Below are positions 24,152 through 33,435 of a DNA stretch of 64,000 nt, one piece after another. The notes beneath the pieces are model-generated. The model did not search any database and had not been told where the DNA came from. It saw only the letters and a list, made by a program, of their open reading frames with translations. The position numbers and the translations under genes were made by a program. The DNA is from Chitinophaga horti (GTDB lineage Bacteria; Bacteroidota; Bacteroidia; Chitinophagales; Chitinophagaceae), in contig NZ_CP107006.1 of the NCBI RefSeq assembly GCF_022867795.2, positions 2,108,001 through 2,172,000 on the forward strand, given 5' to 3'. Position 1 is the stretch's first letter; every line of letters starts with the position of its first letter.

Positions 24152-25594
24152 ATGAAAAAGACACATGGCTGGCTGCTGGCCCTAATGTTCTTAGCGACCG
24201 CATGCCACGATAATGTAACAGATATAAATCCCGAGAACCGCATTAACGCGGGCCTCGTATTTTCTTCTCCCGAAAAGATGAACCAGGCCGTATTGGGCTG
24301 CTACAACTCCCTGCAGGCAGGCGATATGCTACAGGCAAGAGCATTGGTGCTGGCGGATGTGATGGGCGAAGATGTGGTGAACCGCAGTAATAACTTTGGT
24401 GCATTGGCGAGATACGATGCGCTGTCATCTAACGCGATGGCCGCCCGTACGTGGCAGGCAGGCTACAAAGCCATTGCAGATGCGAACCGGGTGATCGACG
24501 GCATCAGGAACAATGCGGATAAAACCATCCCGGTACAGGCCGAACGCTGGATCGCAGAAGCGAAGTTTGTACGGGCAGTGGCGCATTTCTATTTGGTGAA
24601 CCTCTACGCACAGTCGTACGGTTTTACGACGGATGCCTCTCACCCCGGCATCCCGATCATGACGCAGGCTTTTTATTCGAATGATCCTGCTGCCAACAAA
24701 CCACGCAGCCCGGTGAAACAGGTATATGACCAGATCATTACAGATTTAAAGGATGCGTTAGATACGTTGCCCACTAATCACGCCACCACGTACATGGATA
24801 AAACCCGCGCCACCAAAGCTGCTGCTGCGGCGATGCTGAGCCGTGTATATCTTTACAAGTATGACTACACGAACGCAAAGGCCATGGCCTGGGCGGTGAT
24901 CAATAAAGATTACGGGGACTTTATACTGAACGTGCAGCCTTCCATGACGTATGGCGCGAATAACTATCTTACGAAAGAAAGTATATTTTCTATACCCAGC
25001 AAGGCGGGCGACTTTGAAGCAGGTTATACGCTCACGGCTAACTACACTACGAATGTAGACCTGGGTATTAGCCCCGACTTCCTGAGCAGCGCTACCAATC
25101 CGTGGCTGGCTGCAGACGATAAGCGCCGTACGCAACTTATCGGGCTTCATGCCGGTCAGCAGGTAATGGTATCGCTGAAGTACCGCGACGTGGCAGACTG
25201 GGCTCCCATTATTCGTTATGCAGAAGTGCTGCTGAACTTTGCAGAAGCAGCCGCCCATTTAAGCACTACGGCCGATGCGGATGCAGTGGTGCGACTCAAC
25301 GAGGTGCGTAACCGTTCACGCGTGAGCGGACAGTCTTATACCAACGGCAGCTTCGCCACACAGGCGCTGTTGCTGGATGCGATACTGGCTGAGCGTCGTA
25401 TAGAACTGGCTTTCGAAGGACATCGCCTGTTCGATCTCAATCGTTTGAAGAGGAGCATTCAGAACAAACGCGACTTCGATTACAATACGTTCGTGACTAC
25501 GCAGGCCTATGGCGCCGATAAGCGCATCCTGCCTATTCCGCTGGCGGAGATGGAGAAGAGTGGCGGTGTGTTGGAAAAGAACCCCGGTTATTAA
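24152..25594 (+). CDS. SusD/RagB-family nutrient-binding lipoprotein
   Basis: Surface lipoprotein that caps the SusC channel and binds the substrate. The 480-aa product has a lipoprotein signal (MFLATACHD), TPR-like helices, and typical SusD features: AVLGCYNSLQ near the N terminus, RFVRAVAHFYLVNLYA-like KFVRAVAHFYLVNLY, a TKAAAAAMLSRVYLYKYDY helix, and the C-terminal EVRNRSRV, AERRIELAFEGHRLFDLNR and ILPIPLAEM signatures. It ends at a strong terminator, closing a two-gene operon. Confidence 0.95.
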   Translation: MKKTHGWLLALMFLATACHDNVTDINPENRINAGLVFSSPEKMNQAVLGCYNSLQAGDMLQARALVLADVMGEDVVNRSNNFGALARYDALSSNAMAARTWQAGYKAIADANRVIDGIRNNADKTIPVQAERWIAEAKFVRAVAHFYLVNLYAQSYGFTTDASHPGIPIMTQAFYSNDPAANKPRSPVKQVYDQIITDLKDALDTLPTNHATTYMDKTRATKAAAAAMLSRVYLYKYDYTNAKAMAWAVINKDYGDFILNVQPSMTYGANNYLTKESIFSIPSKAGDFEAGYTLTANYTTNVDLGISPDFLSSATNPWLAADDKRRTQLIGLHAGQQVMVSLKYRDVADWAPIIRYAEVLLNFAEAAAHLSTTADADAVVRLNEVRNRSRVSGQSYTNGSFATQALLLDAILAERRIELAFEGHRLFDLNRLKRSIQNKRDFDYNTFVTTQAYGADKRILPIPLAEMEKSGGVLEKNPGY

Positions 25595-25613
25595 TACTTC
25601 ATCTATAAAAAGT

Positions 25614-25645
25614 AAAGGGCGGCCTCCTATCGAGACCGCCCTTTT
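25614..25645. terminator. Bidirectional terminator after susD
   Basis: Stem AAAGGGCGG (25614-25622) / CCGCCCTTT (25636-25644), extended inward by CTC/GAG, with T runs on both strands. It serves susD and the convergent DUF6600 gene. Confidence 0.88.
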
Positions 25646-25666
25646 TATTTGTTGTAGCTGATATGA

Positions 25667-27226
25667 TTACGATTCCCTGGAACCTCTGCGGCCGCCACGA
25701 TCGCCGTTGTTAGAAGGCTGCTGGCGTTGCTGAGGGGCCTGGCGTTCGAAACTCCTGCCGGGAGCCGACTGCCTGGGTTGTTCTACTCGCTGCGAACGCT
25801 GCTCGGGCATGGCACGGCGTTGTTCCATTTGCGGTGCGCGCTGCGGTGTGCTACGTTCAAACGTTCTGCGGTTCTCCGGCGCACTCGTCCTGTTTTCATT
25901 ACCCGGCCTGTTCCAGTTACCACGTTCGCGCGGTGTAGTCGGACGAACGTCGTTATTACGTTCCGGCAGGTTGTTCCTGTTATCCGGGCGGTTCACGGTA
26001 CCACGGTCAGGGATGTTGTTGTCGCGCGGCGTATTCGGACGCACATCGTTACTACGTTCCGGCAGGTTATTCCTGTTCTCCGGACGGTTTACATTACCAC
26101 GGTCGTTGTTATCGTTGTTGCGATCCCAGTTGCTGCGGTCGCGCGGTGTAGTCGGGCGCACATCGTTACTACGTTCCGGCAGGTTATTCCTGTTCTCCGG
26201 GCGATTCACGTTGCCACGGTCGTTGTTATCGCTGCTGCGATCCCAGTTGCTGCGGTCGCGCGGTGTGGTGGGACGGGCATCGTTATCGTTACGATCGTTA
26301 TCCCTTGACCACTGGTTGTCGAAACTGCGTTGTGGCTGGTTATCGCGCCTTCTGCTATTATCATTGTCGCGGGTCCACTGTCCGTTCGTGCGGCCGTTGT
26401 TATCCGGGCGGGCGCCTTCTGAACGACTGAACACCCTTGAAGGAGCAGGACGTGCATTGTCATTGCGACCATTGCTGGCATACTGCCTTACTTCCGGCCT
26501 GTACATCCTTACTTCGTTGCGTCCTACACGGTCCTGTCCGGGACGACGCTCGCTACGGATAGCGGCAGGGCGCAGATCACGGCCGGTGCTGCGGCGGTAC
26601 CAGCTTGCATCGGGACCATTAATATAAGTTCGGTTGTTATACACATAAGTGTTACGCACGATCACCGTATTGTTGTAATACACGTTGTTCGAACGGAACG
26701 GCATACAGTGATTGTAGTAAGAGCGATGACCGAGCCACCTGGTTTCAAGGAACACCCAGTGGTTAACCGGGATGACTGCGTTAAACGACAGGTTGATGCT
26801 TACGCCAGGCCCCATCGGTGCCCAGCCACACATGCCTGCGTTGTTACGCCAGCTCACCCAGGCTGGTCCCCATTCATAACCAGGTATCCATACCCAGCCA
26901 TAGAACGGGTCCATGCGCCAGCGGCCGTAGTGGAACGGCGCCCAGCCCCATCGGTAGGAAGAAACCCAGGTCCAGCCATACGTCGTGTACTGCCAGTTAC
27001 CATTGGTGTAATAGGGGCGGAAGTCCGCACCTTCATTTGGTTGCCAAACGTAACCGTACTCCGAATCATCGATCCAGCGGCCGTAAGGGCTTAATTCATC
27101 GTAGAAAGTCTGGTAAGTTACCGGGCCGTCATCATAATAATCCTGCAATGGACTAGCGGTGGCTAAAGTGGGCATGGCAGCTATGAATATTCCCGCGAAC
27201 AACGCGACTGCGAATACTTTTTTCAT
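25667..27226 (-). CDS. DUF6600-type exported protein with Arg/Asn-rich repeat tail
   Basis: Function unknown. The chosen start is ATG 27226 (MKKVFAVALFAGIF, signal peptide ending LATAS); the open frame extends 7 codons further. Residues about 25-180 are a Trp/Tyr-rich DUF6600-like domain (FYDELSPYGRWIDDSEYGYVWQP, GWTWVSSYRWGWAPFHYGRW, FYGWVWIPGYEWGPAWVSW). The rest, about 300 residues, is low complexity, rich in Arg, Asn, Asp and Pro, with roughly four tandem repeats of about 39 residues built on RPTTPRDRSNWDR, RGNVNRPENRNNLPERSN. The tail is strongly basic and probably disordered, suited to binding polyanions or the cell wall, but that is inference. Strand-specific shadows of this region look open in other frames because of its repeats. 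Confidence 0.78.
   Translation of the reverse strand: MKKVFAVALFAGIFIAAMPTLATASPLQDYYDDGPVTYQTFYDELSPYGRWIDDSEYGYVWQPNEGADFRPYYTNGNWQYTTYGWTWVSSYRWGWAPFHYGRWRMDPFYGWVWIPGYEWGPAWVSWRNNAGMCGWAPMGPGVSINLSFNAVIPVNHWVFLETRWLGHRSYYNHCMPFRSNNVYYNNTVIVRNTYVYNNRTYINGPDASWYRRSTGRDLRPAAIRSERRPGQDRVGRNEVRMYRPEVRQYASNGRNDNARPAPSRVFSRSEGARPDNNGRTNGQWTRDNDNSRRRDNQPQRSFDNQWSRDNDRNDNDARPTTPRDRSNWDRSSDNNDRGNVNRPENRNNLPERSNDVRPTTPRDRSNWDRNNDNNDRGNVNRPENRNNLPERSNDVRPNTPRDNNIPDRGTVNRPDNRNNLPERNNDVRPTTPRERGNWNRPGNENRTSAPENRRTFERSTPQRAPQMEQRRAMPEQRSQRVEQPRQSAPGRSFERQAPQQRQQPSNNGDRGGRRGSRES
25925..26280 (-). repeat. In-frame tandem repeats in the DUF6600 protein tail
   Basis: About four copies of a unit of roughly 117 bp (39 codons; one copy shortened to about 32 codons) with high DNA similarity, recognisable by the recurring ACGTTCCGGCAGGTT on the plus strand. 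Confidence 0.75.
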
Positions 27227-27466
27227 AACTTTTAATTTATCTCCCATAACCAGGGAGTGCTGTTGTTTCCGTTACTAATGCAAAACTGTTGCCAGATTTA
27301 AAAAAGCAATAACTTTAACATTTATTAAACGCAAAAGCATCGATTTTATTGGACGTATGGATTGTAAGCCAGGCGATTATAATTTTTTAACAAACACCGC
27401 GTTAAAATATCGCCGGTAAGTTATACATTTAGTCTACCGAGTACATGCTGACTTAAAAACTCAATT

Positions 27467-28650
27467 ATGAACGTTGTTTGGTTTACCGCCATAGTGTTGA
27501 TGCTGGCCGTCCCTACGTTGATCATGCTTTCTGCTTATGCCGGTTCATATATAGCGCCTTATTACCGTTTAAGGAACAAAGGCTACACGCCGCCTGAAAG
27601 CTTTACGATCAGCGTTGCAGGGTTTATGACGGGATTATTATTGTCAGGCTTTTGCTTCGCATTAGGTAAACATCATCTCTTTAACGGCGAAGATCTCCTT
27701 TTTCATGTCGTATTATGGTGCGTGATCCTTCCGCCCGTCAACTTCCTTTTTGCTCCTTTTTTCCTGCCGGAAGAAAAGGTTTCTCTATTCGATGGCTGGC
27801 TGGTTTGCTGGTGGCCCTCATCGTGGCCATCGTGATGCTGTATGTATATGTATTCATGGAACATGGCTTAAGCCATAGTGCTATTATAAAAGGGGCGATC
27901 GACATCAGCATCGGCGTAACGGCAGTCGTTTTTGCCTACTTTTCGGTGCGTCAGCGCTTCCGGGAAAGGCAGCAGCAGGAGAACGCGGTGACCCTTCAAC
28001 CCGGTAAAAAGTATATCCTGCTGATCCGCCCTTTTACCACCGACCGCGACCCGTTCTTCCTTGGAAATATCTATCGCCATAAGGTGTATAAACAGCTGGC
28101 CGGTGATCCCGTTTATTTCATGCAGAATGGGGCCATCCGGGTGGTGGACTTTAAGCAGTTCTTCTCCAAAACCTTTAATAATTACATCTGTGCCGTGATG
28201 CCGGAGCACTCCCTTGCCAACGCCGAGGTGGTGATCTGCTCCCCTGCCAAGTCGCCCCAGCAAATCGAAGATTTCAAAGTATTGGCCGGCGGCGCCGCCT
28301 GTATTATCGCCATCCCCGGAAATATCGGTAAACTGGCCCTGGAGCTGCAAATGATCCGGGAAAACGCCTGGCAGGAGAAATTCTTCATCTTCACCAAGCC
28401 TATCTACCAGAAAATATACTCGCACATCCTGCTCCCCCTGTTCCAGTGGGTGTTGGACGTAAAACCAGTTCAGTGGGACCGCTTCTCCGCCCGTATGAAG
28501 TCCTTCGGCTACCAGGTACAGGAAGCCGCCCCCGAACCTGGCACCATCCTCGGATTCGACCGGGAAGGCCGCCAACAGGTACTCGTCTCCGGCGCCCGTA
28601 ACCCGATGGGCTACATCGTACCCGTCCTGGGCCGGCTCGACAGGCACTGA
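27467..28650 (+). CDS. Membrane protein with cytosolic domain, interrupted by a frameshift
   Basis: Two overlapping frames read as one 394-residue protein. Frame one (from ATG 27467) gives three hydrophobic segments and the text FFLPEEK, then turns into improbable sequence and stops at 27835. Frame two picks up with FSIRWLAGLLVALIVAIVMLYVYV, a fourth helix, then a helix at 54 residues further, and a soluble C-terminal domain to 28650 (YILLIRPFTTDRDPF, VVICSPAKSP, IIAIPGNIGKLALELQMIRE). The shift is at AAAAGG, 27774-27779; one extra A or G restores the frame. No family is recognised; the soluble part has a TIR/Rossmann-like rhythm but no diagnostic motif. It is either an assembly error, a recent pseudogene, or less likely programmed slippage. 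Confidence 0.7.
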
Positions 28651-28686
28651 TAAAGGGTTGTTTACCAGCTTTTTCTCTCTTTTCAC

Positions 28687-28727
28687 CCGCCGTTGTGTCA
28701 CTCACTTCAGCGGCAGTTTCGCTATTC
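28687..28727 (+). repeat. REP-like dispersed repeat, copy B
   Basis: CCGCCGTTGTGTCACTCAC followed by TTCAGCGG and TTTCGCTATTC. Outer arms CCGC/GCGG and inner arm GTG-T-CAC can pair. Related to copies at 3932 and 34046. Confidence 0.6.
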
Positions 28728-28738
28728 GTTCAGGCATA

Positions 28739-28815
28739 CCCAACCATCACCCAACCATCACCCAACCATCACCCAACCATCACCCAACCATCACCCAACC
28801 ATCACCCGACCATCC
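28739..28815 (+). repeat. 11-bp tandem repeat (CCCAACCATCA)n
   Basis: Six perfect head-to-tail copies of CCCAACCATCA (28739-28804) and a seventh degenerate copy (28805-28815). It lies about 85 bp upstream of the -7 box of the LytS-type kinase gene. Because 11 is not a multiple of 3, any frame through it reads as a 33-bp repeat and is not a real gene. Confidence 0.95.
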
Positions 28816-28898
28816 CGACCCCTTTCGGGAAAGCCTGCTTTCGTCGCATAAATACCCGGTAACGCCGCATTACCCGGTACAACCCACCGCTTTGTTGT

Positions 28899-28906
28899 TA
28901 CTTTTG
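28899..28906 (+). promoter_or_regulatory. -7 promoter box of the LytS/LytTR operon
   Basis: TACTTTTG, exact TAnnTTTG match, ends 4 bases before the kinase ATG at 28911, so the transcript would be leaderless or nearly so. Confidence 0.6.
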
Positions 28907-28910
28907 TGGG

Positions 28911-29948
28911 ATGAAGCAACCCTGGTATTTCCGAAAATGGGTGAATATAGCGATGCACTGCCTGGCGTGGATCATTCTGTTCTCCCTGCCGTATTTCTTT
29001 AAACCGTCGATGGACAAGCATCCCGAGCGGGAGCCTAACCGCCTGCTTTGGGAAATGCATTACCTGCTCAATAACATCCTGCTGATCGGTATTTTCTACC
29101 TGCAGGCGTTCGTATTAGTGCCGCATGTGATCTATAAAAAGAAGATATCCTTATATATTCTCATCGTTTTCTCCTTACTGACGGGCCTGGTCGCGATCAG
29201 GTGGCTGTTTGTGACGTCACTCATTAACGCCAACGACTTCGAGCTGAAGCCGAACATCCTGTTTTCTTTCTTTACGCTGCTGTTCATGCTCTTCGGGGCT
29301 ACTACCTACATCGTGATCAAGGAAAAGATGCGGGAGGACAGGATCAAGAGCCAGACGGAGAACGAAACGCTCAAAACGGAGCTGTCGTTCCTGCGCTCGC
29401 AGGCGAGTCCGCACTTTATGTTCAACGTACTCAACAACATGGTGGCGCTCGCGAGGAAGAAGTCAGACCAGCTGGAGCCGTCTTTGATCAAACTGTCGTC
29501 GCTCATGCGGTATATGTTGTACGAAACCGATGAGGACAAGGTGCCTGTAGAGAAAGAAGCCGAATACCTGCAAAGTTACATCGACCTTCAGCGGCAGCGC
29601 TTCGGTAAAAACGTACACATCGACGTCAATCTCGATATTGACGACGGCGGCTACGAAATTGAACCCATGCTACTGATCCCCTTCGTAGAAAACGCGTTCA
29701 AGCATGGTACGGGCCTTATCCCGGAGGCGCATATCGAGATCAAAATGGAAATGAAAAAGAATACCCTGCACTTCTTCGTGGCCAACCGGTACGATCCGCG
29801 GTCGATCGAAGTGAAGGATAAAACTTCGGGTATTGGTTTGACGAACGTGAAGCGCCGCCTGAACCTGTTGTACGCTGCCGGCCACTCCCTCACCATCGAA
29901 AGGGGGAATGAACGTTTTGCCGTATCTTTAAAAATAAACCTGCACTAA
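28911..29948 (+). CDS. LytS-type sensor histidine kinase (His_kinase family)
   Basis: Membrane sensor kinase paired with the LytTR regulator encoded immediately downstream. The 345-aa protein has four hydrophobic helices in the first 135 residues with no separate sensor domain, a coiled linker, and the His_kinase domain with phospho-acceptor H168 in SQASPHFMFNVLNNMV. The HATPase has IEPMLLIPFVENAFKHG (N box) and GIGLTNVKRRLNLLY (G box). Its stop is directly followed by the regulator ATG. An 11-bp tandem repeat lies in its upstream region, and its -7 box almost touches the ATG. Confidence 0.94.
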   Translation: MKQPWYFRKWVNIAMHCLAWIILFSLPYFFKPSMDKHPEREPNRLLWEMHYLLNNILLIGIFYLQAFVLVPHVIYKKKISLYILIVFSLLTGLVAIRWLFVTSLINANDFELKPNILFSFFTLLFMLFGATTYIVIKEKMREDRIKSQTENETLKTELSFLRSQASPHFMFNVLNNMVALARKKSDQLEPSLIKLSSLMRYMLYETDEDKVPVEKEAEYLQSYIDLQRQRFGKNVHIDVNLDIDDGGYEIEPMLLIPFVENAFKHGTGLIPEAHIEIKMEMKKNTLHFFVANRYDPRSIEVKDKTSGIGLTNVKRRLNLLYAAGHSLTIERGNERFAVSLKINLH

Positions 29949-30647
29949 ATGTTACGTTGTATTGCTGTTGATGATGAACCGCTGGCGCTCGATCTGCTGG
30001 AAGATAATATCAGTAAAGTGCCTTACCTCAAGCTGGTAGCGCGTTGCAGCAACGCCTTCGAGGCCATGGAGGAGCTGAAGAAAGAGCAGGTGGACCTCAT
30101 CTTCCTGGACATACAAATGCCCGGACTCACGGGTTTGCAGTTCATACAAAGTATGCCCGAAAAGCCGATGATCATCCTCATCACAGCTTATGAAAAATAC
30201 GCGCTGGAAGGCTTTAACCTGGATGTGACGGATTATCTCGTAAAGCCTGTATCGCTTGAGCGTTTCGTGAAGGCGGCCAATAAGGCTTACGAATTGCATC
30301 TGCTTAAAAAGAAAGATAAACATCCTACCTCGCCCGACTTCTTCTTCGTAAACGCGGATTATAGCCTGCTGAAAGTAAACGTAGCCGACATCGTGTGGAT
30401 CGAGGGTATGCGCGATTATATCAAGATTCACCTGAAGAGCAGTCCGCGCCCGATCGTCACGCGTATGGGCATGAAGAATATTGAAGATCAGCTGGCGCCG
30501 GATAAGTTTATCCGCATCCATAAATCCTACATCGTATCAGTCGCCAATATCACCGCAGTGCGCAAGAACAGTGTGTTTATAGACACATTAGAGCTGCCCG
30601 TAAGCGATGCCTACAAGACCGTGATAGATGAACTGACAGGGAAATAA
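29949..30647 (+). CDS. LytTR-family response regulator
   Basis: Response regulator with a receiver domain (acidic D8/D9, phospho-acceptor D54 in IFLDIQMPG, K in DYLVKPVS) and a C-terminal LytTR DNA-binding domain (FFFVNADYSLLKVNVADIVWIEGMRDYIKI, MGMKNIEDQL, FIRIHKSYIV). Length 232 aa is normal. It starts at the base after the kinase stop, so the two are coupled. The gene next downstream encodes an outer-membrane barrel protein with its own promoter. Confidence 0.95.
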   Translation: MLRCIAVDDEPLALDLLEDNISKVPYLKLVARCSNAFEAMEELKKEQVDLIFLDIQMPGLTGLQFIQSMPEKPMIILITAYEKYALEGFNLDVTDYLVKPVSLERFVKAANKAYELHLLKKKDKHPTSPDFFFVNADYSLLKVNVADIVWIEGMRDYIKIHLKSSPRPIVTRMGMKNIEDQLAPDKFIRIHKSYIVSVANITAVRKNSVFIDTLELPVSDAYKTVIDELTGK

Positions 30648-30720
30648 ATCCGTATTTCCCTTTCGTCGCATCTTTTTACCAACCTGCCTCAATTCCCCCT
30701 TCTCCCCTATAAAGCCGGCG

Positions 30721-30728
30721 TAATTTTG
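30721..30728 (+). promoter_or_regulatory. -7 promoter box of the outer-membrane barrel gene
   Basis: TAATTTTG, exact TAnnTTTG match, 18 bases before ATG 30747. It covers the in-frame TTG at 30726, ruling that out as the start. Confidence 0.68.
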
Positions 30729-30746
30729 AGTCTGAATAACAAGACC

Positions 30747-33329
30747 ATGAAAAAGATTATCGCCCTTCTCGCCTTTCTATATGCCCCCTACGCGCTGATG
30801 GCGCAAATGCCGGGTGGCGCACCTGGTGGAGCACCCGGAGCTGCCCGACAGGCCATGCCCAATATGGGTCACATCTACGGTAAACTTTTAGATAAAGACA
30901 ATAAACCGGTTCCTTTCGCCTCTGTGATGGTAATGCAAAGCAAGTTTGATACTGCCACCAAAAAGCAGAAAGACGTGCTCGTAAAAGGTATGATTACCGA
31001 AATGAACGGTGAGTTCAACTTCGAAGATTTACCCGTGATGGGCATCAAAGTAAAAGTATCGGCTACGAATTACAAAGCGTACGAAAAAGCGGTGAGCTTT
31101 GCGCCTGCCGGTGGCAAGCCATCCTTCGATAAAGACCTCGGCAACATCAAACTGGAAGGCAGTGTAAGTCAGCTCCAGGGCGTGGAAGTAACGGCCAGCA
31201 AACCAATGATGACATTGGATATCGACAAGAAAGTGTTTAACGTAGAAAAGAACATCGTGAGTGCCGGTGGTACCGCGGTAGACGTGATGAAGAACGTCCC
31301 ATCTGTAGCGGTGGACATCGACGGTAATGTATCGCTTCGTAACAGCGCGCCGCAGTTGTATGTAGACGGTCGCCCCACTACCCTCACGCTCGACCAGATA
31401 CCTGCGGATGCGATCGAGAGTGTGGAGGTGATCACCAATCCATCTGCGAAGTACGACGCTTCCGGTGGTGGCGCAGGCATCCTGAACATCGTGCTGAAGA
31501 AAAATAAGAAGACTGGTTATAACGGTAACCTGCGTGCAGGTATCGATAAACGTGGCGCCGTAAATGGTGGTGGCGACGTTAACTATCGCCAGGATAAATT
31601 CAACTTCTCTGCGAGCATCAACGCTAACCAGAATAAGAGCCGCACGAATGGTTATACCGATCGGGATAATCTGGGCACTACGCCGCTTACCAGTCTGCTG
31701 CAAACGAACAATAACCGTAACAACGGCGCTTTCGTGTTCGGTCGCGCCGGTATCGACTACTTCCTTTCGAACCGTACCACGATCTCTGTATCGGGCGTAA
31801 AAGTACACGGCAAATTTAAGCCGGATGACGTGAACAACATCACGACCGATAGCCTGTTCAATACGGGCATCACGTCCTCCTTCAGCCACCGCACGACCGA
31901 AGGCGAACGTACCTTTAACGCGAACGGCCTGGTATTAGGCTTTAAGCAATTGTTTCCCCGCGAAGGTGAGGAACTAACGGCCGACTTCAACTACTTTGGC
32001 GGTAAACATGAGAACTACTCGCTTTTCAATACCGATTACTTCAGCGGCGCTGCCAAGACGGGCAACGAACTGCAAAGGATATTGGGTGATGGTAAGATGA
32101 GCAACACGACCATTCAAACCGACTACGTTCGCCCGATCGCCAAAACCGGCAAGCTGGAAACCGGTTTGCGCGCGCAGTTACGTACTACGGAGAACAATAA
32201 CTTCAACTACATATATAGCGAGGCTTCGCAGGATTACGTGCTGATTCCGAGTACGAGCAGTAACTATAAAAACAAGGATAACGTATACGCAGCTTACCTG
32301 AGCTTCAGCAATTCGATCGGTAAGTTTGGCTATAAAGTAGGCTTACGTGCAGAGAGCTCCGAGTATGAAGGTGAGTTATTGCAAACCGGCGAGAAGTTCA
32401 GCAACAGCTACCCGGTAAGCTTGTTCCCTTCCCTGTTCCTGAGCCAGAAGCTGAATAAAGACCAGGAGCTGCAGTTGAGTTATACCCGCCGTGTAAACCG
32501 CCCTAACTTCTTCCAGCTGATCCCGTTCGCGGACTCTACGGACAAGTTGAACATCACCCGCGGTAATCCGAACCTGGTGCCGGAGTTTACACAGTCGGTG
32601 GAAGCTTCTTACGCTAAAACATTCAACGCAAATCACAGCCTGCTTGCCTCTGCGTATTTCAAGCACACAGACGATCTGATCACCAATTACCTGGAGAAGG
32701 TGACCGACGACGTAACGGGTTCCGAAGCGCTGATCAATACCTTCACCAATGCTAATTCTTCGTACTCCTACGGCACCGAAGTAACGCTGATCAACAAACT
32801 GACGAAGTGGTGGGATATTTCCACCAGCGTTAACGTATACAACTCTAAGATCAATACCGACAATGTGAGCGGCAGCTCGCAGGATGCGATGTGGAGCATG
32901 TTCGGAAAATTCAACAGTAACTTCAAACTGCCCGCCAGCTTCGATGTACAGCTGTCGGCCACGTTCCAGTCTAAAACGAACCTGCCGATCAATAACAACC
33001 CGCGCGGCTTCGGCGGCCCCGGCATGAGCCAGGCACAGAGCGCTGCACAGGGTTACATCAAACCATTTGGTGGCGTTGATTTAGCCGTGAAGAAAAGCTT
33101 CCTGAAGAACAATGCGTTGTCAGCCACGTTAGCCATCAGCGACATTTTCCGCACCATGAAGACCATTCAGTATTCCGAAAGCGAATACTTTACCCAATAC
33201 TATTCCCGCCTGCGCGACCCGCAGATGCTGCGTTTAACACTGGCTTACCGCTTTGGTAAGGTAGATGCCAGCCTGTTCAAACGTAAGAGCCAGGGTACCG
33301 GTAACAGCGGCATGGAGGGAATGCAATAA
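30747..33329 (+). CDS. TonB-dependent-receptor-like outer membrane beta-barrel protein
   Basis: Outer-membrane protein with a signal peptide (MKKIIALLAFLYAPYALMAQ), a Gly/Pro/Met-rich spacer, a carboxypeptidase-regulatory-like domain (about 45-140: GKLLDKDNKPVPFASVMV, GEFNFEDLPV), a plug-like region (VEVTASKPMM, VVDVMKNVPSV-type AVDVMKNVPSVAVD, IESVEVITNPSAKYDASGGGAGILNIVLKK) and a C-terminal barrel (OMP_b-brl_3 type). The chosen start is ATG 30747, giving 860 aa. There is no SusD partner. It is not an iron-receptor by any motif I can see. Location after a LytTR regulator may mean regulation by it, but the gene has its own promoter. Confidence 0.92.
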   Translation: MKKIIALLAFLYAPYALMAQMPGGAPGGAPGAARQAMPNMGHIYGKLLDKDNKPVPFASVMVMQSKFDTATKKQKDVLVKGMITEMNGEFNFEDLPVMGIKVKVSATNYKAYEKAVSFAPAGGKPSFDKDLGNIKLEGSVSQLQGVEVTASKPMMTLDIDKKVFNVEKNIVSAGGTAVDVMKNVPSVAVDIDGNVSLRNSAPQLYVDGRPTTLTLDQIPADAIESVEVITNPSAKYDASGGGAGILNIVLKKNKKTGYNGNLRAGIDKRGAVNGGGDVNYRQDKFNFSASINANQNKSRTNGYTDRDNLGTTPLTSLLQTNNNRNNGAFVFGRAGIDYFLSNRTTISVSGVKVHGKFKPDDVNNITTDSLFNTGITSSFSHRTTEGERTFNANGLVLGFKQLFPREGEELTADFNYFGGKHENYSLFNTDYFSGAAKTGNELQRILGDGKMSNTTIQTDYVRPIAKTGKLETGLRAQLRTTENNNFNYIYSEASQDYVLIPSTSSNYKNKDNVYAAYLSFSNSIGKFGYKVGLRAESSEYEGELLQTGEKFSNSYPVSLFPSLFLSQKLNKDQELQLSYTRRVNRPNFFQLIPFADSTDKLNITRGNPNLVPEFTQSVEASYAKTFNANHSLLASAYFKHTDDLITNYLEKVTDDVTGSEALINTFTNANSSYSYGTEVTLINKLTKWWDISTSVNVYNSKINTDNVSGSSQDAMWSMFGKFNSNFKLPASFDVQLSATFQSKTNLPINNNPRGFGGPGMSQAQSAAQGYIKPFGGVDLAVKKSFLKNNALSATLAISDIFRTMKTIQYSESEYFTQYYSRLRDPQMLRLTLAYRFGKVDASLFKRKSQGTGNSGMEGMQ

Positions 33330-33359
33330 CATTTACCAGTTTATAGATTGATATAAAGC

Positions 33360-33390
33360 GCCGCCCTGGTTTGCCCGGGGTGGCTTTTTT
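33360..33390 (+). terminator. Terminator of the barrel gene
   Basis: Ten-bp stem GCCGCCCTGG (33360-33369) / CCGGGGTGGC (33375-33384) with two G-T pairs, then six T. Confidence 0.82.
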
Positions 33391-33403
33391 CAACAATGCA
33401 AAG

Positions 33404-33427
33404 AAAAGCCACCCGGAGGTGGCTTTT
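33404..33427. terminator. Second, bidirectional terminator
   Basis: Perfect stem AAAAGCCACC (33404-33413) / GGTGGCTTTT (33418-33427) with A and T runs. It acts for the convergent 159-aa gene and backs up the previous terminator. The two hairpins share the word GGTGGCTTTTTT. Confidence 0.88.
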
Positions 33428-33435
33428 TTCATTTG

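Noticed and set aside
28658..29002. 114-codon plus-strand frame rich in His, Pro and Thr
   Set aside because: It reads through the 11-bp tandem repeat and overlaps the kinase gene start in another frame.
31029..31889. 286-codon minus-strand frame inside the barrel protein gene
   Set aside because: It is a shadow of a conserved coding region, rich in rare amino-acid patterns and with no family features.
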